Source: Guyanagaster necrorhizus
Taxonomy: Eukaryota > Basidiomycota > Agaricomycetes > Agaricales > Physalacriaceae
Assembly (NCBI RefSeq): GCF_019112545.1
Contig: NW_025064882.1
Coordinates: 2,162,971-2,226,970 of the forward strand
Length of the DNA stretch: 64,000 nucleotides
Direction: 5' to 3'
The position numbers were made by a program, and so were the translations under genes. This document shows positions 1 to 11,460 of the stretch, piece after piece (the first letter of the stretch is position 1; every line of letters starts with the position of its first letter). Below the pieces are notes generated by a model. The model was not told the origin of the DNA. It saw only the letters and a program-made list of their open reading frames with translations, and searched no databases.

Positions 1-475
1 TGCCAGACCTCTTCCTTCTCGTACGTTGTTGTTATAGCGTGACAAAATGTGATTTCTCCGGTCCCATCAGTTTACCCTTGCTTGATGCATGTGAATGCAT
101 CATGGGCGATAATACTTTTCTTTGAAAATTTGAGTCGCTAATGCTCGCTATGCGGATTTGAACAAGCAGCGCAAGTCGGCATTGTCACCGAGGCTCTCGT
201 GGCGCCTCCGAGCCAATATTCTCATTTGAGGGTGTTTAAATTGCAATCCGAAGCTCGAGGGCGGTGGCGTCGAGCGAAGCGTGTGCGGCGAGCCCATATG
301 CAAAGCAAAAATGAATTAAAAGGTGCGGTGTCAATCAATTTCTACTATAACTGGCTGATGGATGGTCACGGTCAGGTTCAAGACGACGTATGGTGAGATT
401 GCCGAGTCTTCCTTGTTCCTTAACGTATCCATCGTCTACTCTCGCTCGAGTCTTCATAGATATCCCACAGTCATC
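1..475. other. intergenic, no gene seen
   Basis: Upstream flank of the first gene. Only short unsupported reading frames are present. I see no recognisable element; the last 100-200 bases presumably hold the promoter and 5' UTR of the gene starting at 476. Confidence 0.5.
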
Positions 476-2275
476 ATGGATAGCGCGTCCTTGTCGACGC
501 AAATGCATTTGCGTATGGACTCATCAACCCCGCTCTGGAGCAAACCTAAGGACTTTGTGAATCGAAATTTTCGGTCCAAAGGACGCTTCCTCGTTGGTGC
601 TGCTATCGGGGTGTCTCTGGTCGCTCTCATGTCTTTGGTCGGATTCTGGCTTTGGGCATCATCAGAGGCCCCCCCCTTGTTGGAACTCACCAAGAACGTC
701 GAGGTAGATTCGTTCGATCCCTTGAACGCCCTCGTCGGTGCGCCGACTGAGCACTTTGGTGGTGAGTAATAAATAACTGTTTTCCGCTGTTCTCATTTTT
801 GCAGACAATCTTCGCCCTGACTTCAAATACATCACTTCCTGGATATCTGCTGGTTGGAGTGAGTATCTCTTTATTTAAGTAACAGCGAGTACCGCCGCTC
901 ATCTTCTTATACAAGCGAATGATGTGATGACCTATGTTGGTCGATTATTCTGTCCATGCACTTCTTTGAGCCGCTGACCGTTTTACAGATTAATCTGATA
1001 TATTTGGGCTTGATAACTGACCGTGTACCAATATTGCCTATGTTTATTCCCTCGCATATTGGTGCCGCTGCATCACCCATCGCATTTGGTGATGTGTTTG
1101 ATGTTCCTCGCCTTCGCCAGGCGCTGGACAGACCTATTCTTGAATGGCGAGATGTAAAGGATCCGAATAGCGCAGAACTAGATGGACTCGGGTGCTGGAA
1201 CGTTTGGGAAGCGACATCACAAAACCACGAGAAGGGTCCCCGTGGAAGCAGTGTCCTAGGCTACCTGCAACTTGGTAAGGGCGATCATCTGTTGCTTGCA
1301 TGAGTTTCTGGTTGACCTCATGTGTATAGACGTGTCATATACGAGGATGCCTGACTGGGTCAAGCTCATTCAGAATTATGAACACGACTCTCATACAACA
1401 TTTTGGGCGCTCGCGAAATTCGCCTTTCCAGAGACGAGAAAAGCCAACCTTGTAACGCCACTCCCTTCGCCGATTCTGAACATATCGCTTCCACCAGACG
1501 AGCAACTCCTTTGCTATGATTATTTATATTATGTCTGCGCCCAACAGGTGGGGATATATCTGTTTATCATAGAACTAAGCCAATGCTTAAATTTTCCAGC
1601 CATTCGAATATGATCACGACTATAGCCCGGCATGGCGCTTTGTTGCTCAGTACATGCATTGGGTTCCTTCGCTCGAAGCTCTGACGAAAAAATATATCAA
1701 TCGTGCACTAGGCTTGGAAGACGACGGCCCCACACCTCCGGTGCCATTTTATCATCCTCTCTTCTTTATGATGTACTCAATCTGGTGCAGTACGTTGGTA
1801 TTCATGCTCGGCACGCTGACTTCAAAAACTACTGCTGGGGTGCACCGCAGGAAGAATGCTTTCCCTCTATGGCCGTCATTGCCCGACGGGTACAGGAGGT
1901 TAAAGACGAACTGCTACAAACTCAAGGTATTGACGTTGAACATGTCATCATGACAAGCGATGAAACGAACGCTAGCTGGTGGGAGGAAGTCACACAGCAG
2001 GGTTGGTTTGCACCAGATCATTCAAAGACGAAGGAACTTTACGGCGATTGGTGAGCTGTTGTTCGACTCGACGGTTTTAGTTTCTTTGTATTTATTCATC
2101 TCTGGAAAGGTACCCCCTCCTCATTGATGCAGTGATACAGTCGGGCGGTGTTGGATTTGTTGGTACGGATAGATCTACCATGTCGGTACTAGCCAGACGA
2201 CGCGTCGAATCGTGGCAAAACGGTGTTACGAGGACCATTCTGTGGGGGACACCCCACGCAGATGATCATAGGTAG
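476..2275 (+). CDS. type II membrane GDP-fucose O-fucosyltransferase-like protein
   Basis: Eight predicted exons (476-761, 805-858, 916-935, 989-1274, 1330-1547, 1600-1740, 1791-2050, 2110-2275) give a clean 476-residue frame. A cytoplasmic N-terminus is followed by one membrane helix at about residues 42-65, then a lumenal domain, as expected for a Golgi/ER type II glycosyltransferase. Two family-like motifs are visible: YVGIHARHADF in exon 7 (the acceptor/donor binding HxRxxD-type motif) and FVGTDRSTMSVLARRR near the C-terminus (donor-sugar binding region). This pair is typical of the O-FucT-like proteins (PF10250-related) that are abundant in Agaricomycetes; the true donor and acceptor are unknown. 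Exon 3 is only 20 nt. The ATG at 476 was chosen because it opens directly before the membrane anchor. Fold assignment is likely, enzymatic specificity is inference. Confidence 0.75.
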
Positions 2276-2713
2276 TTACTAATAGTATTTTGGTACCATT
2301 CTTCTCCACGTAAACACGAGAGTAGAGTATGGTTGTATTGGACCAAACGCACTGAGCGTTAGTTTTGTTCTGTAAATTTATACCCCATGGTACCGACCCC
2401 GGTGTGCGATTGCAGAATCGGAACTACGGTCCGACGGGTCTCTTCCTCCAACGACGACGACCGAGAAACGCACCTTAGCCTCTTCCGTCTGCAACCTTCA
2501 GCCCTTATCCTTTAACGATACGACATGAAATCAACACTCAGCACAAAAAGAGTACGGTTCGAGCGTTCTATTGAAATCCGTGGCCTGGCCTTACCTCAGT
2601 AGTCTGGACCCAGCGTGATACGATCTCATTAATCGAAAAATTGTGGTTCGATGGGGGGATAGGTACATAAAGATGGGATATATGTGTGGAAACAGAAATT
2701 CGCCATTCTCTCC
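2276..2713. other. intergenic between O-FucT-like gene and CYP51
   Basis: About 440 bases without a supported coding frame. It must contain the 3' UTR of the upstream gene and the CYP51 promoter. I see no clear TATA box or repeat. Confidence 0.4.
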
Positions 2714-4730
2714 ATGTCTTTCAACACGTCGGTGCCACTTGCAAACCATTTCCTCGATATCCCAGCTCAGGTTCTCAACACCCGCTATGCCCTATTTTTT
2801 CTTGTGAATATCCCAATCCTTGTGGTCGTATTCAATATTCTGAGGCAGATGGTGAGTATCGGTGTTTTTTACCTCTAAAATAGTCGGTTGAACTGGGCCT
2901 ATAGCTGCCTCAAGATCGTTCCAAGCCTCCAGTAGTCTTTCATTGGTTCCCGTTCATAGGCTCAAGTGTCCAATACGGCAGTGATCCATTGACATTTCTA
3001 TTTGCGTGCCAGGAAAAAGTGCGTCGCTCTGGATTCCTTTGGTTGATGCCTCAGCTGACGTACCATGTAGTATGGCGACGTATTTACCTTTATATTACTT
3101 GGGCGTCGTGTCACCGTCGCGTTGGGGGCCAAAGGCAACAACTTTGTGCTGGGTGGAAAGTCCACGGTGTTCAATGCAGAGGATGCTTACAAGGTTCGAT
3201 CGTCTTCCCGCTACCGGTACATCTTTTGTAGATTAACCGTTGATTTCCAGCATATGACCTCACCCGTGTTTGGCGACGATGTTGTCTATGCCGTTCCCAA
3301 CCAACAGTTCATGGAACAGAAAAAATTCATCAAAATTGGTCTGTCAACAGAGTCGTTCCGAACATACGTTGGCATGTTTGAAGACGAGGTGGAGACGTAC
3401 TTGAACAACGAACCTATATTCAAGTCATACCAGGATCCAAAGGGCGCTGGAGAGTGGGGCTCATTTGACCCTTGCCAGGTAATTGCGGAGATTACTATCC
3501 TCACCGCAAGTAGGACTCTGCAGGGAAAGCAGATCCGTGCCGCCCTCGACAAGTCTTTCGCGGAGCTCTTAGCCGACTTGGATGGCGGATTTACACCAAT
3601 GAACTTTTTCTTCCCTAATCTGCCTCTGGAGCACTACCGACGACGTGACCGGGCACATAAGAAGATATCCGACTTCTACATTGATATTGTCAAGCAGAGA
3701 AAAGCAAAGGGGGAAAACGTAAGGCTTCACTATATTTCTTGTTTCTTTTTACGATCACTAACTGCTACTCCAGCATGAGCTAGACATGATCAACGCACTC
3801 AGTGGACAAGTATATCGCAGTGGCAAGCCAATGTCAGATTCCGAGATAGCGCACTGTATGATTGCACTTCTCATGGCGGGCCAACACACAAGCGCGTCGA
3901 CCGGCGCATGGGCCGTTCTTAGATTAGCAGAAAACCCCGATTTCACGTATGAGCTATCCGCTCTTTTTGCATTTTGTGATATGCTGATACTCATTCTGCA
4001 GTGAGAAAATTTACCAAGAACAGGTAAAATTCTTCGGCGCCCCCAACGGACAGTTGCGCCCCATGACATATGAGGAGGCCCGCGAACTTCCGCTCATGAA
4101 CGCGCTCATCCGCGAAACACTTCGTCTGCACCCACCAATTCATACTATCATGCGACATGTTCGGGAAGATGTTCCCGTCCCTCCATCTCTTGCCGCACCC
4201 TCAAAGGATGGAGTGTACGTCGTACCAAAGGGAGACTATGTTCTTGCATCGCCGACAGTCAGCCATACGGACCCGCGAGTGTGGCGGAGTGCTATGAAGT
4301 TTGATCCGTATAGATGGATTGACCCGGAAGGCATGGCTGCGCAGGCACTCGAAACATATGTTGATGAGCATGGAGAGAAGATTGATTATGGGTTTGGTGC
4401 CGTCAGTAAAGGGACGGAGAGTCCATATCAGCCATTTGGAGCCGGAAGACATCGATGTGTCGGGGAACAGGTGAAATCGGCTCTTTTATTTTGTCGAACT
4501 AGCTGATTGGATCTCTTCGTAGTTTGCATATCTGCAAGTTGGGACGGTCCTCGCCACGTTGGTGAAGGAGCTGGAGTTCCGCCTGCCACAGCCATTCCCT
4601 GCTAACAATTATTACGTGAGTTGATTCTCAGAGCTGACCTGACCTTCAGTATACTTATTCTTGACAGACCATGATTCCTACACCTCAGGCTCCGAGAAAC
4701 GTTGAGTATAGACGAAGGCGGCGTAATTAA
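2714..4730 (+). CDS. ERG11: lanosterol 14-alpha-demethylase, CYP51
   Basis: Cytochrome P450 of the CYP51 family, which removes the 14-alpha methyl group of lanosterol/eburicol in ergosterol synthesis at the ER. An N-terminal membrane segment lies at about residues 20-43. Diagnostic motifs run in order: the B-C region [20 protein letters not shown] with both tyrosines contacting substrate and azoles; the I-helix [13 protein letters not shown]; the K-helix [16 protein letters not shown]; and the haem-ligand motif [12 protein letters not shown], whose Cys binds iron. Several introns split the gene; two at the 5' end follow residues 46 and about 82. The first ATG in the reading frame that places the membrane helix normally is 2714; an ATG 30 bases upstream is possible. 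One deviation: the usual Asp after VVY is Ala. The gene appears intact. It could be a paralogue if the genome has several CYP51 copies. Confidence 0.93.
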
Positions 4731-6424
4731 CCCTTGATATTAATTGTAGTACGGTTTCCGTTTATCGGGATTTATTGACGATTTCTGTGACATTGACTTC
4801 GTAAAGATCCGGCGCGTTATACCAAGAAGATGTAGGTGTCAACTCTTACGACGGCTTGGGTTTGCGTCGACTGCAATCGACGAAATTCTCAATTCAAAGG
4901 TGACTACAACTGCTTCTCGGTAATTACTGGGAGTATGTTTTTTGACTTGTCGCTGGCATAATGGACTCTGTTCACTAACTTAGCTTCAACGTACGGTCCG
5001 GAACTCGACTCAAGATGATCTTGGTTTCTGATTCTCTGGCTCAGACTTTGGAAGCACAGCTGCAACAGGAAGTCAGTCAATCCTCCGGTCTTATCCTTTG
5101 GGCTTACTTTTACCAGTATGGCGTTCTTCCATTTCTCTGTATCCCAACCAGTAAACAGTACCCGTTAGGCCCACTGCAATTGCCGCACCAAAAGCCTATC
5201 GGAGCATTTTCGTCACCGGAAGGGTCACCGGAAGCAAAATACACACAATATTCTTCGGGCCAAACTGTAATGCCTTGTTGCGCATGAAGCCAGCGAAATA
5301 ATCGTAGTATGGTCTTTGCAGGGACACGAAGCGTGTTGGTCTCATTGGTGAAGATGGTAGTCCTGACGTCACTGGTATTCAGTGACGCAAGACCCATCGT
5401 GTAATTTCGCACGCAACATTCGTTGCCGCTAATGCATTCTACTTCGTCCACGAAGCGATCAGAGCAAGGTGGGAAGGAAGGAGGTTTTATTGGTAGGATG
5501 TGATATATCCTACTCCATTTAAGCTAATCTTTGCCGTTTTCAATTTGGCAGCCGCAGCGAGAGTCACTGTCGCCCCTACACATACCCGCCTACCAGCATG
5601 GCAAGCTCCCGAACGTTCCCTTTCACCTTGAAACACCTAGTGCGTCGCCAAGTCCGGTCTACGTGCCGTTTCATTATGCGAGAAGCGTGGGAGCTTGAAG
5701 AGGCACTACGACGGGACACGACATCTGTCGACAGGTCCTTCGGTTTCCACTGACATCTATCCCTCGACCCGGTGTCCCGCTTCGACCACCGACTACTGTC
5801 ATTAATATGGCGCAGGACTTATTATATACTGTCGACAATTTAAAGCTTTCCCGAATCTCAGGCATCCGCCAAGGAAGAAGCACACTCCAGACCCAACGTC
5901 GCAGCCTAAAACCCATACCCCCCAGTCCGCGATCGAAGCGTGTCCTAGTCGCTAAGTTCTATGATTTTGGGCACACGCCACCACAATGCGGGAGACTTAT
6001 TCCTGCCAAGCACCCTAAACGCAGTGCGCCACTACTTCCCTAGTCCCATGTACCCTCTACTTCTCAGAAATATGCGACATCTTCTGGCATACCACCGCAA
6101 TGCCCCCGTTTGGAGAACCTTAAGAAGCTTGAGAAGATGTCGAAACATGGAGACCTGGTAGTAGAAGGCATAATGGTAGCCACTTTACTAATAGATACTT
6201 CTTTAATGGTTCGTAGTGGATTAATAAAGTCAATGCAAACGTTTATTCCAAATCATACAAAACTAATGTCACAGACTGTGTGTGGAGCCTCGATAACACA
6301 CGTAGCTTCAGTGGTCACCACTGGTGTCAATATCCACGATTATATCATTAACGCGTTCATTTTTTGTTCTCTGGAATATACAACTGCGACTCATCCGTTC
6401 ACACCTTCAATTTACTATACGAAC
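4731..6424. other. gene-poor stretch
   Basis: About 1.7 kb with no recognisable gene. Two overlapping frames of roughly 90 and 110 codons (5015-5287 plus strand, 5110-5451 minus strand) lie antisense to each other; the minus one is Cys-rich but resembles nothing I know. Other frames here are short. The final 300 bases should hold the con-6 promoter. Confidence 0.4.
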
Positions 6425-6877
6425 ATGTCTACTCAGCGCGGTATGTCCTCTCGCTCTTACGCATCGATCCTTGAGCTAAGCAAGGCTCCAGCAAGGATCC
6501 TGTCCATGTAGCGGCGGGCCTCAAAGCAACCGTCCACAACCCTAACGTCTCAGAGGAAGACAAAGACCGCACCACTGACCAACTGCAGCACATGCAGGGA
6601 GGCGAAGGCGGCCCCCATTCCCAGACTTAAGGCACTGGCCGTGCACCTGTCGACGATGACGACGTCAACTTGAGCGGTAATCAGCGTGGTACGTCGGTCC
6701 TTGTCCGGGCCTTAGCCGTCTGATGTACATCTTTGCTAGGCGGACGCAAGGCCACCTTGAAGAGTGAGTCTCTTGTATCCTTGAAGTGTTCCTTTATGAC
6801 ACTTTCTGCCAGATCCTAATGTCTTCAAAGAAGCTAAAGAGCATGCTCGTGAAGTTTTAGAAGCTGGACAAGAGTAA
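6425..6877 (+). pseudogene. con-6: conidiation-specific protein 6 (con-6) family gene with in-frame stop
   Basis: Con-6 family proteins are small soluble proteins with a repeated motif built around NPNVS-E-AK; their role is poorly known and expression is tied to sporulation or stress in ascomycetes. Exon 1 is 6425-6440 (MSTQR, then a split Gly); the intron ends in AAG at 6484. Exon 2 carries the first repeat, GLKATVHNPNVSEEDKDR. A TAA stop lies in frame at 6628-6630, after which the same frame continues to a proper donor at about 6690. Two more correctly spliced exons encode a second repeat, GGRKATLKNPNVFKEAKEHA, and a normal stop at 6875-6877. Either the gene carries a recent nonsense mutation, the base call is wrong, or a 53-residue one-repeat protein is made. 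Every splice junction preserves the con-6 frame, so decay is confined to one codon. Confidence 0.7.
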
Positions 6878-8059
6878 ATAAGAAGATAAGGAGTCGACGA
6901 CAGCGACCGCTTGATAGTAAAAATGTGCATTTGTGTGTTTCTTGTTGATATTTGTAAAAGTTTAAATAAGTGGGAGATACTCCGGGGAGAGGAGAGCAAA
7001 ACGATCGATCTTTTTTGTGGAAGACGACTCAAGCTCATCGAATTCATATAGGGAATATGAGGAGTTCCATGATTCGACTCATCATAGCGGTATGAGGTGA
7101 CAGAACGACGGGGAGAAATCTTTATTTAACGACCTGCGACTCGAGCTCCCAAAGTGGGAAGTTTTTTCCATCATGGGGAAGGGCGCCTATTGTCCGGATG
7201 ATACAAGTTCAGTATTCAGCGCATATACCGTACTCTGGGGGAACAAGAGGAAGAAGGGCGCCTAAGGACAGGCAGACAAGGCGGCATTCGGCCCGGTTTC
7301 CACTTCTTTCACTACGACCACCATCGCGTCACTCAGCTATCTTTCAACACTTAATTCGAATGGGAAATTCTCCCGTACCCTCGGGAGATCTGTGTTCGGA
7401 CCATCGACTACTTACATCCCGGAGCAATTTGGAGAGGATTAGTCTTAGACTGAAGTCTTTCTACAAATCGCATTATCACGTCGGCACCCACGCAAAGCAC
7501 TGTGATTGTGGCCATATTCCGGAAGCAATGAACAGTCCGCTGATTTGTAGCTGCTTTCTCTCTGAGGACGCCTACCTCGCGCTTTCGCCACATTATGGCA
7601 GGTCCATATGCGTTGGTCCCACTGTCATACAATTCGGCGTTTTGATTTCCATCAAAGCTGAGAATCCCTGCGTGATTGCTCGTTGTCTATCAGCCAAGTT
7701 CGCCTTCTTTGTTTTTGATTTGGAGTGATGTGATGGACATCCTGCTGCTCGGGCTCCTAGGTTAAATGCGTTCGTAAACATGCTCCTCCACGGTTCCAAA
7801 TCTGTAACCGTCTCGGGGCCACTCTGTTCCATATTAATACATAGCGATGACAGCAAATCTACTTGGCGATATACTGTGCCCTTTATAATCAGATCAAAAA
7901 TCACGAATCGCTAGGAGACGCCTCGTCAGTAATCTTCTTTGGACTCAACGCTGTGGTATATATAGTATCTTTCGCGAGCGGATATCTTATATCGCCCCGC
8001 TGTCTCTCTTCTTCGCGCTCCCCAGCGGTCTCTCGTCTTCTCAGACTTTTCACGTTAAG
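6878..8059. other. intergenic
   Basis: About 1.2 kb between con-6 and the Ser-rich gene. A 176-codon open frame (7198-7728, plus) opposes two others on the minus strand; none has recognisable domains or convincing splice structure. The distal end holds a plausible TATA element. Confidence 0.35.
7957..7965 (+). promoter_or_regulatory. possible TATA element
   Basis: TATATATAG lies about 95 bases upstream of the ATG at 8060. Its position fits a core promoter with a short 5' UTR. No experimental support. Confidence 0.35.
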
Positions 8060-8932
8060 ATGTCCTTCTTCAAAGGTGTAAAGAAAGCATGCCGACGCTT
8101 TTTGCAAGGTTCGTAGTGAATATAATGAACTTCCACTTCACTAATATCCTCTACAGGAGCTAGCGAATCCAATGAAACTATCAACGAATCTTCAAAACGA
8201 TGGAATAAGTACGTTCTTCAGAATGCTTTATAGGCGTTTGTCACTGAGCGCTGCTTTAGGAAATCTAATTCTTCTCGGAGTCCTTCGTCTTCATCGGAGC
8301 GTACCACTCAGCAGCGACGGGAAGACGCTCTTCGGGAAAGAGGTTTATTCCCTCCGCTTCAACTGACGACTAGTCTGCGTAGTCGGGAACCGCAGTGGGA
8401 TAAGCAGACACTTGTTGAAGCGAATACAGGAGAGGAAAGCTCTCAGAGCCTTTGGGACGATAAGCTATCGCACGAAGATGAAGCACGACCAACAACACAG
8501 AATGTACTTGATTGGCTCTCCGAAATGGATGCGCATCGAGGCTACATTGGAGATGAGGGTTGCAGCGGTGCAGAAAGTTCGGATATACCCGCAGATATTG
8601 CCGCCTCGCCACTTCTGGAGTATCAGACCCCAAATATTAGTCGCCACCCTATGCATTCAGGCGAGCATCGGAACGACGTAGAGTCTTCAACATTGTCACC
8701 GACTTCCTCGCCGTCACATTCAGAGTGCTCATCTCTGACCTGCGCCACGGATTCTTCTTCAGTCCGCAAGAAGAGATATACAGAACAACTTCGAATCGAC
8801 ATCCCGTCTACACTTATATTGAGACCGGTACTCAATATCACCATTCATAGTCACGGCACTATTATGATGGAGGCCAGTCACATTGAGGATGACGAGAGTA
8901 GGAGGCTAACAGAAGTTGCGTACTTGGCATGA
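8060..8932 (+). CDS. hypothetical Ser-rich protein, 257 residues
   Basis: Three exons (8060-8108, 8157-8208, 8260-8932) join in frame with canonical GT-AG borders. The N-terminus is short and basic. It is followed by a Ser-rich stretch and then by QRREDALRERGLFPPLQ, a motif of the type 'ALRE-GLLPP' seen in many uncharacterised Agaricomycete proteins. Acidic and Ser/Thr-rich low-complexity sequence fills the rest; no membrane segment or enzyme motif is visible. The ATG at 8060 follows a TATA-like element and is the only start that reaches the splice donor in frame. Function unknown. The long open last exon and correct phases make it a real gene with fair confidence. Confidence 0.6.
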
Positions 8933-9700
8933 TTCGAACATTGATGATTATGACCACATAACGACTGTTCATGCTGTTTGTAACGGATATTTTTTCACTT
9001 TATAAATCCTGCACTTTATCGACGAACAACAAACTACATTCTCAGGAGATTTATTCAAGAATATTTTCGTCAATTCAGGTCAAGAGTGCGATACGCGACC
9101 GCAGTGACATTTGCGCGTTCGTGTTCGTCAGTTGCACCCTAATTCAAGCGGGCCGATCACTCCGAAGCAAACCATATTTCTTCATCCTATTTCAAGCTGC
9201 CGTTTGGCGTCTCTGTGACTATACTAAGAGGACCTCTCGAGTTGAGGTAGGTCCTTTTGAATATGTCATACATCGAAGACAGATTCTTCTCTCGCTTCAA
9301 AAGGGGTGCTTTCCTAGTCCCCCGGAATCCAGAACTAGTCTTCAATGGAGACGTCGACCTTGAACTATAAATTATATCAATCACACCGCCTAGGGCTCTT
9401 TCCAACTATTATCTTCTTCCTGTTCATCAAACCCACCTTTTTCTTGATTCAGAATGCGAGGTTCAAACATCCGGAAGATTAAGTTGTTTCACCATGGTGG
9501 CTTGAATGATTCTCCATCTTCCTTCCGCCTGGTTTGCGTTGATAATCCCTCCCCTGACATTGCGTAAAAGAACCGATACAGGTTGCATGCTCTCAGCGTT
9601 ACGGCTTGTAGAATCCAGTGGTCTGACTGAGTTTTCAGAGATCCGGATAAACTCGTACCTCCCGTGCAACTCTTAACCCAGGCATGTGTGGTTGAATCGA
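8933..9700. other. intergenic, with possible 3' remnant of F-box gene
   Basis: A 130-codon plus-strand frame (8971-9363) has no recognisable content. The distal part, near 9480-9700 read on the minus strand, may still belong to the decayed F-box gene that follows. Confidence 0.3.
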
Positions 9701-10970
9701 TCAAGTTTCGGGTACAAATATATCTACAAGAGCACAAGTAAGAGCTTTTACATCTTGTATGAACAACGAAGAAGAGGGCGGCGCACCTGCGACGTCTGCA
9801 GCACCATCCTCCCAGCCAAGGCTCCTTGACGGAGAAGAAATAAGCAGAGAACTCAATGAAGGAAGGGATTTCTTGCGGAGAACTGGAAGCATAGGGGTAC
9901 GAGCGTGGCAGTTGAGTTCCAATGACGATAGGTTCGGAAGAACCATGGAAGAGAGGTAGAACTTTATAGTCCGTTCGGGCACCGCATGGTGCATCTCCCA
10001 CATATTCAGGCGAGTCAAATGCAATGAAGTGAATATCGTTTTTATTCTCGGACGCTTTGTGGCAGGACGAAGGGCAAGCGTCGTCGTGCTTCCAACTTCT
10101 GAGAGGATATCCGAAACCTCGCCGCAAATATCTGCATTCGAGATTTGTGACCACGGCAAATGAAGAAATCAGGACGGTCATTGATGGTCACTGTCTGGAG
10201 CTTTAGTGCAGTAGGAAAAGCGGAGGTATGCTGGTGCCACGGGAACTTGTGAACATTATACACCGAGATGCGAATGAGTCGGATATGGCTTCTAGGCAAC
10301 TGAAAGATTCGGCTTTGTAGAAGGAAACATGTAGCCGTCCCCATCGTGGGGATGAAGAGAGTATAAGAGGGAGTAATGGATGCGTAGAGATGTCCTGCTT
10401 GCTATACATGGAAACCGAGAGGTTGTGGTCCCCGGCTCTCTCCATGTGTAACGCAAGACGATACACGGAGCGCGAAGGGAAGCGTCCATTACGAAAAACT
10501 CGGCCGGGGTAATGGTCCAAAGGAAATCCTGCATCAAGAGAATCGGTGGGGCTGCCGATGGATGGATGCATTCATCGCGTCATCCATATCCCACAAGAAA
10601 ATCTTCTCTAAGACTTCGCACGGCATCTTGCGTACCGGATTCATGAGAACTTTAGATACAGCAAGCTGTTGCTCATTGATAGCGATGCTCTCAGCTGTGA
10701 GTTGGTTCAGAAGATGTCGGATTCGCGAAAGCCGCCGGTTGAAGGAGCGAAGATATTCACTACCATTGAAAATGACTTCCTCGACTTCTGCAAACTCGTG
10801 GTCTATTAGAGGATTGTTGGAGTAAAGGAGCTCGTTAGTTCTGCCAGATAGTATGCCTTCAGGAAGGCTAGTACCAGTGAACGAACAGAATCCACAAGTG
10901 GGCAGCGCTTTGGGAGAAAACCAATATCCATGACAACGGTACTTTTCTGAATTAGAATTAATAAAATAAG
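9701..10970 (-). pseudogene. decayed F-box protein gene
   Basis: Read on the minus strand, the segment carries the whole scaffold of an Agaricomycete F-box protein but in broken frames. The N-terminus has a CGFC pair, then a coiled-coil-like stretch (RRLSRIRHLLNQL). The F-box core follows: NPVRKMPCEVLEKIFLW, ending at about 10565. The frame then stops (TGA near 10536), and the next block, LILSSSPRWGRLHVSF (about 10350-10290), is in another frame. A third frame takes over for NVHKFPWHQ (about 10245-10220), and a fourth for the LRR-like tail LHLTRLNMWEM, which ends at 9701. No set of GT-AG introns I could find joins these blocks. The region between the F-box and the 'RWGRLHV' block is also shorter than usual, suggesting a deletion. 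An undetected intron pattern cannot be fully excluded. Confidence 0.6.
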
Positions 10971-11460
10971 CAGAATAGCTACAACATGCTCACCGATCTC
11001 CAACTTGACATCCGAGATCCTCACTAACGCAATCGGAAACGCGTTACTAGCTTGATGTTAGTTGGTCTCTTGCGATGCCAGCGCCACACAGCTCGGCGCG
11101 AAATGAAAGAAGCTTGTTGTTATTCAAGAAAATGAACAAGCATTTTGAGGATCGGGTGTGCGCTGACTGAGCTAAGGTATTTCAAGTCCACTAAGCATTG
11201 TAAAAAAAAAACAGCTTTTACTTGGCCAGTCATACACAGTACGCTGTCTAGTCTTCTAAGTTCTACGTACCTATATCATCTCTGCACATCGTTGTATTGA
11301 CGCATTACTGGCAAAGAAAACACATACCGTGGTTGATTGTTCTAGTAGTCGTACAATAGTAGTACAGTCGCAAGAGTGAGTATGCTGGGCGAAGAGGTGA
11401 CTCTAGAAAGAAAGGACTCAGTCACGAGATGATATGAAAGATAATAAACGCGGGACCAAT
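10971..11460. other. intergenic between two F-box loci
   Basis: About 490 bases; a run of nine or ten A residues occurs near 11205. Apart from a possible upstream exon of the decayed F-box gene near 11000-11030, nothing coding is visible. Confidence 0.35.

Noticed and set aside
5015..5451. Overlapping sense/antisense frames of 90 and 113 codons
   Set aside because: Mutually antisense, start context poor, nothing recognisable; the Cys content of the minus frame alone is not evidence.
7198..7728. 176-codon open frame on the plus strand
   Set aside because: No recognisable motif, equal-length frames oppose it on the minus strand, and no splice or promoter support.
8971..9363. 130-codon plus-strand frame
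   Set aside because: Composition looks non-coding and no domain is visible.
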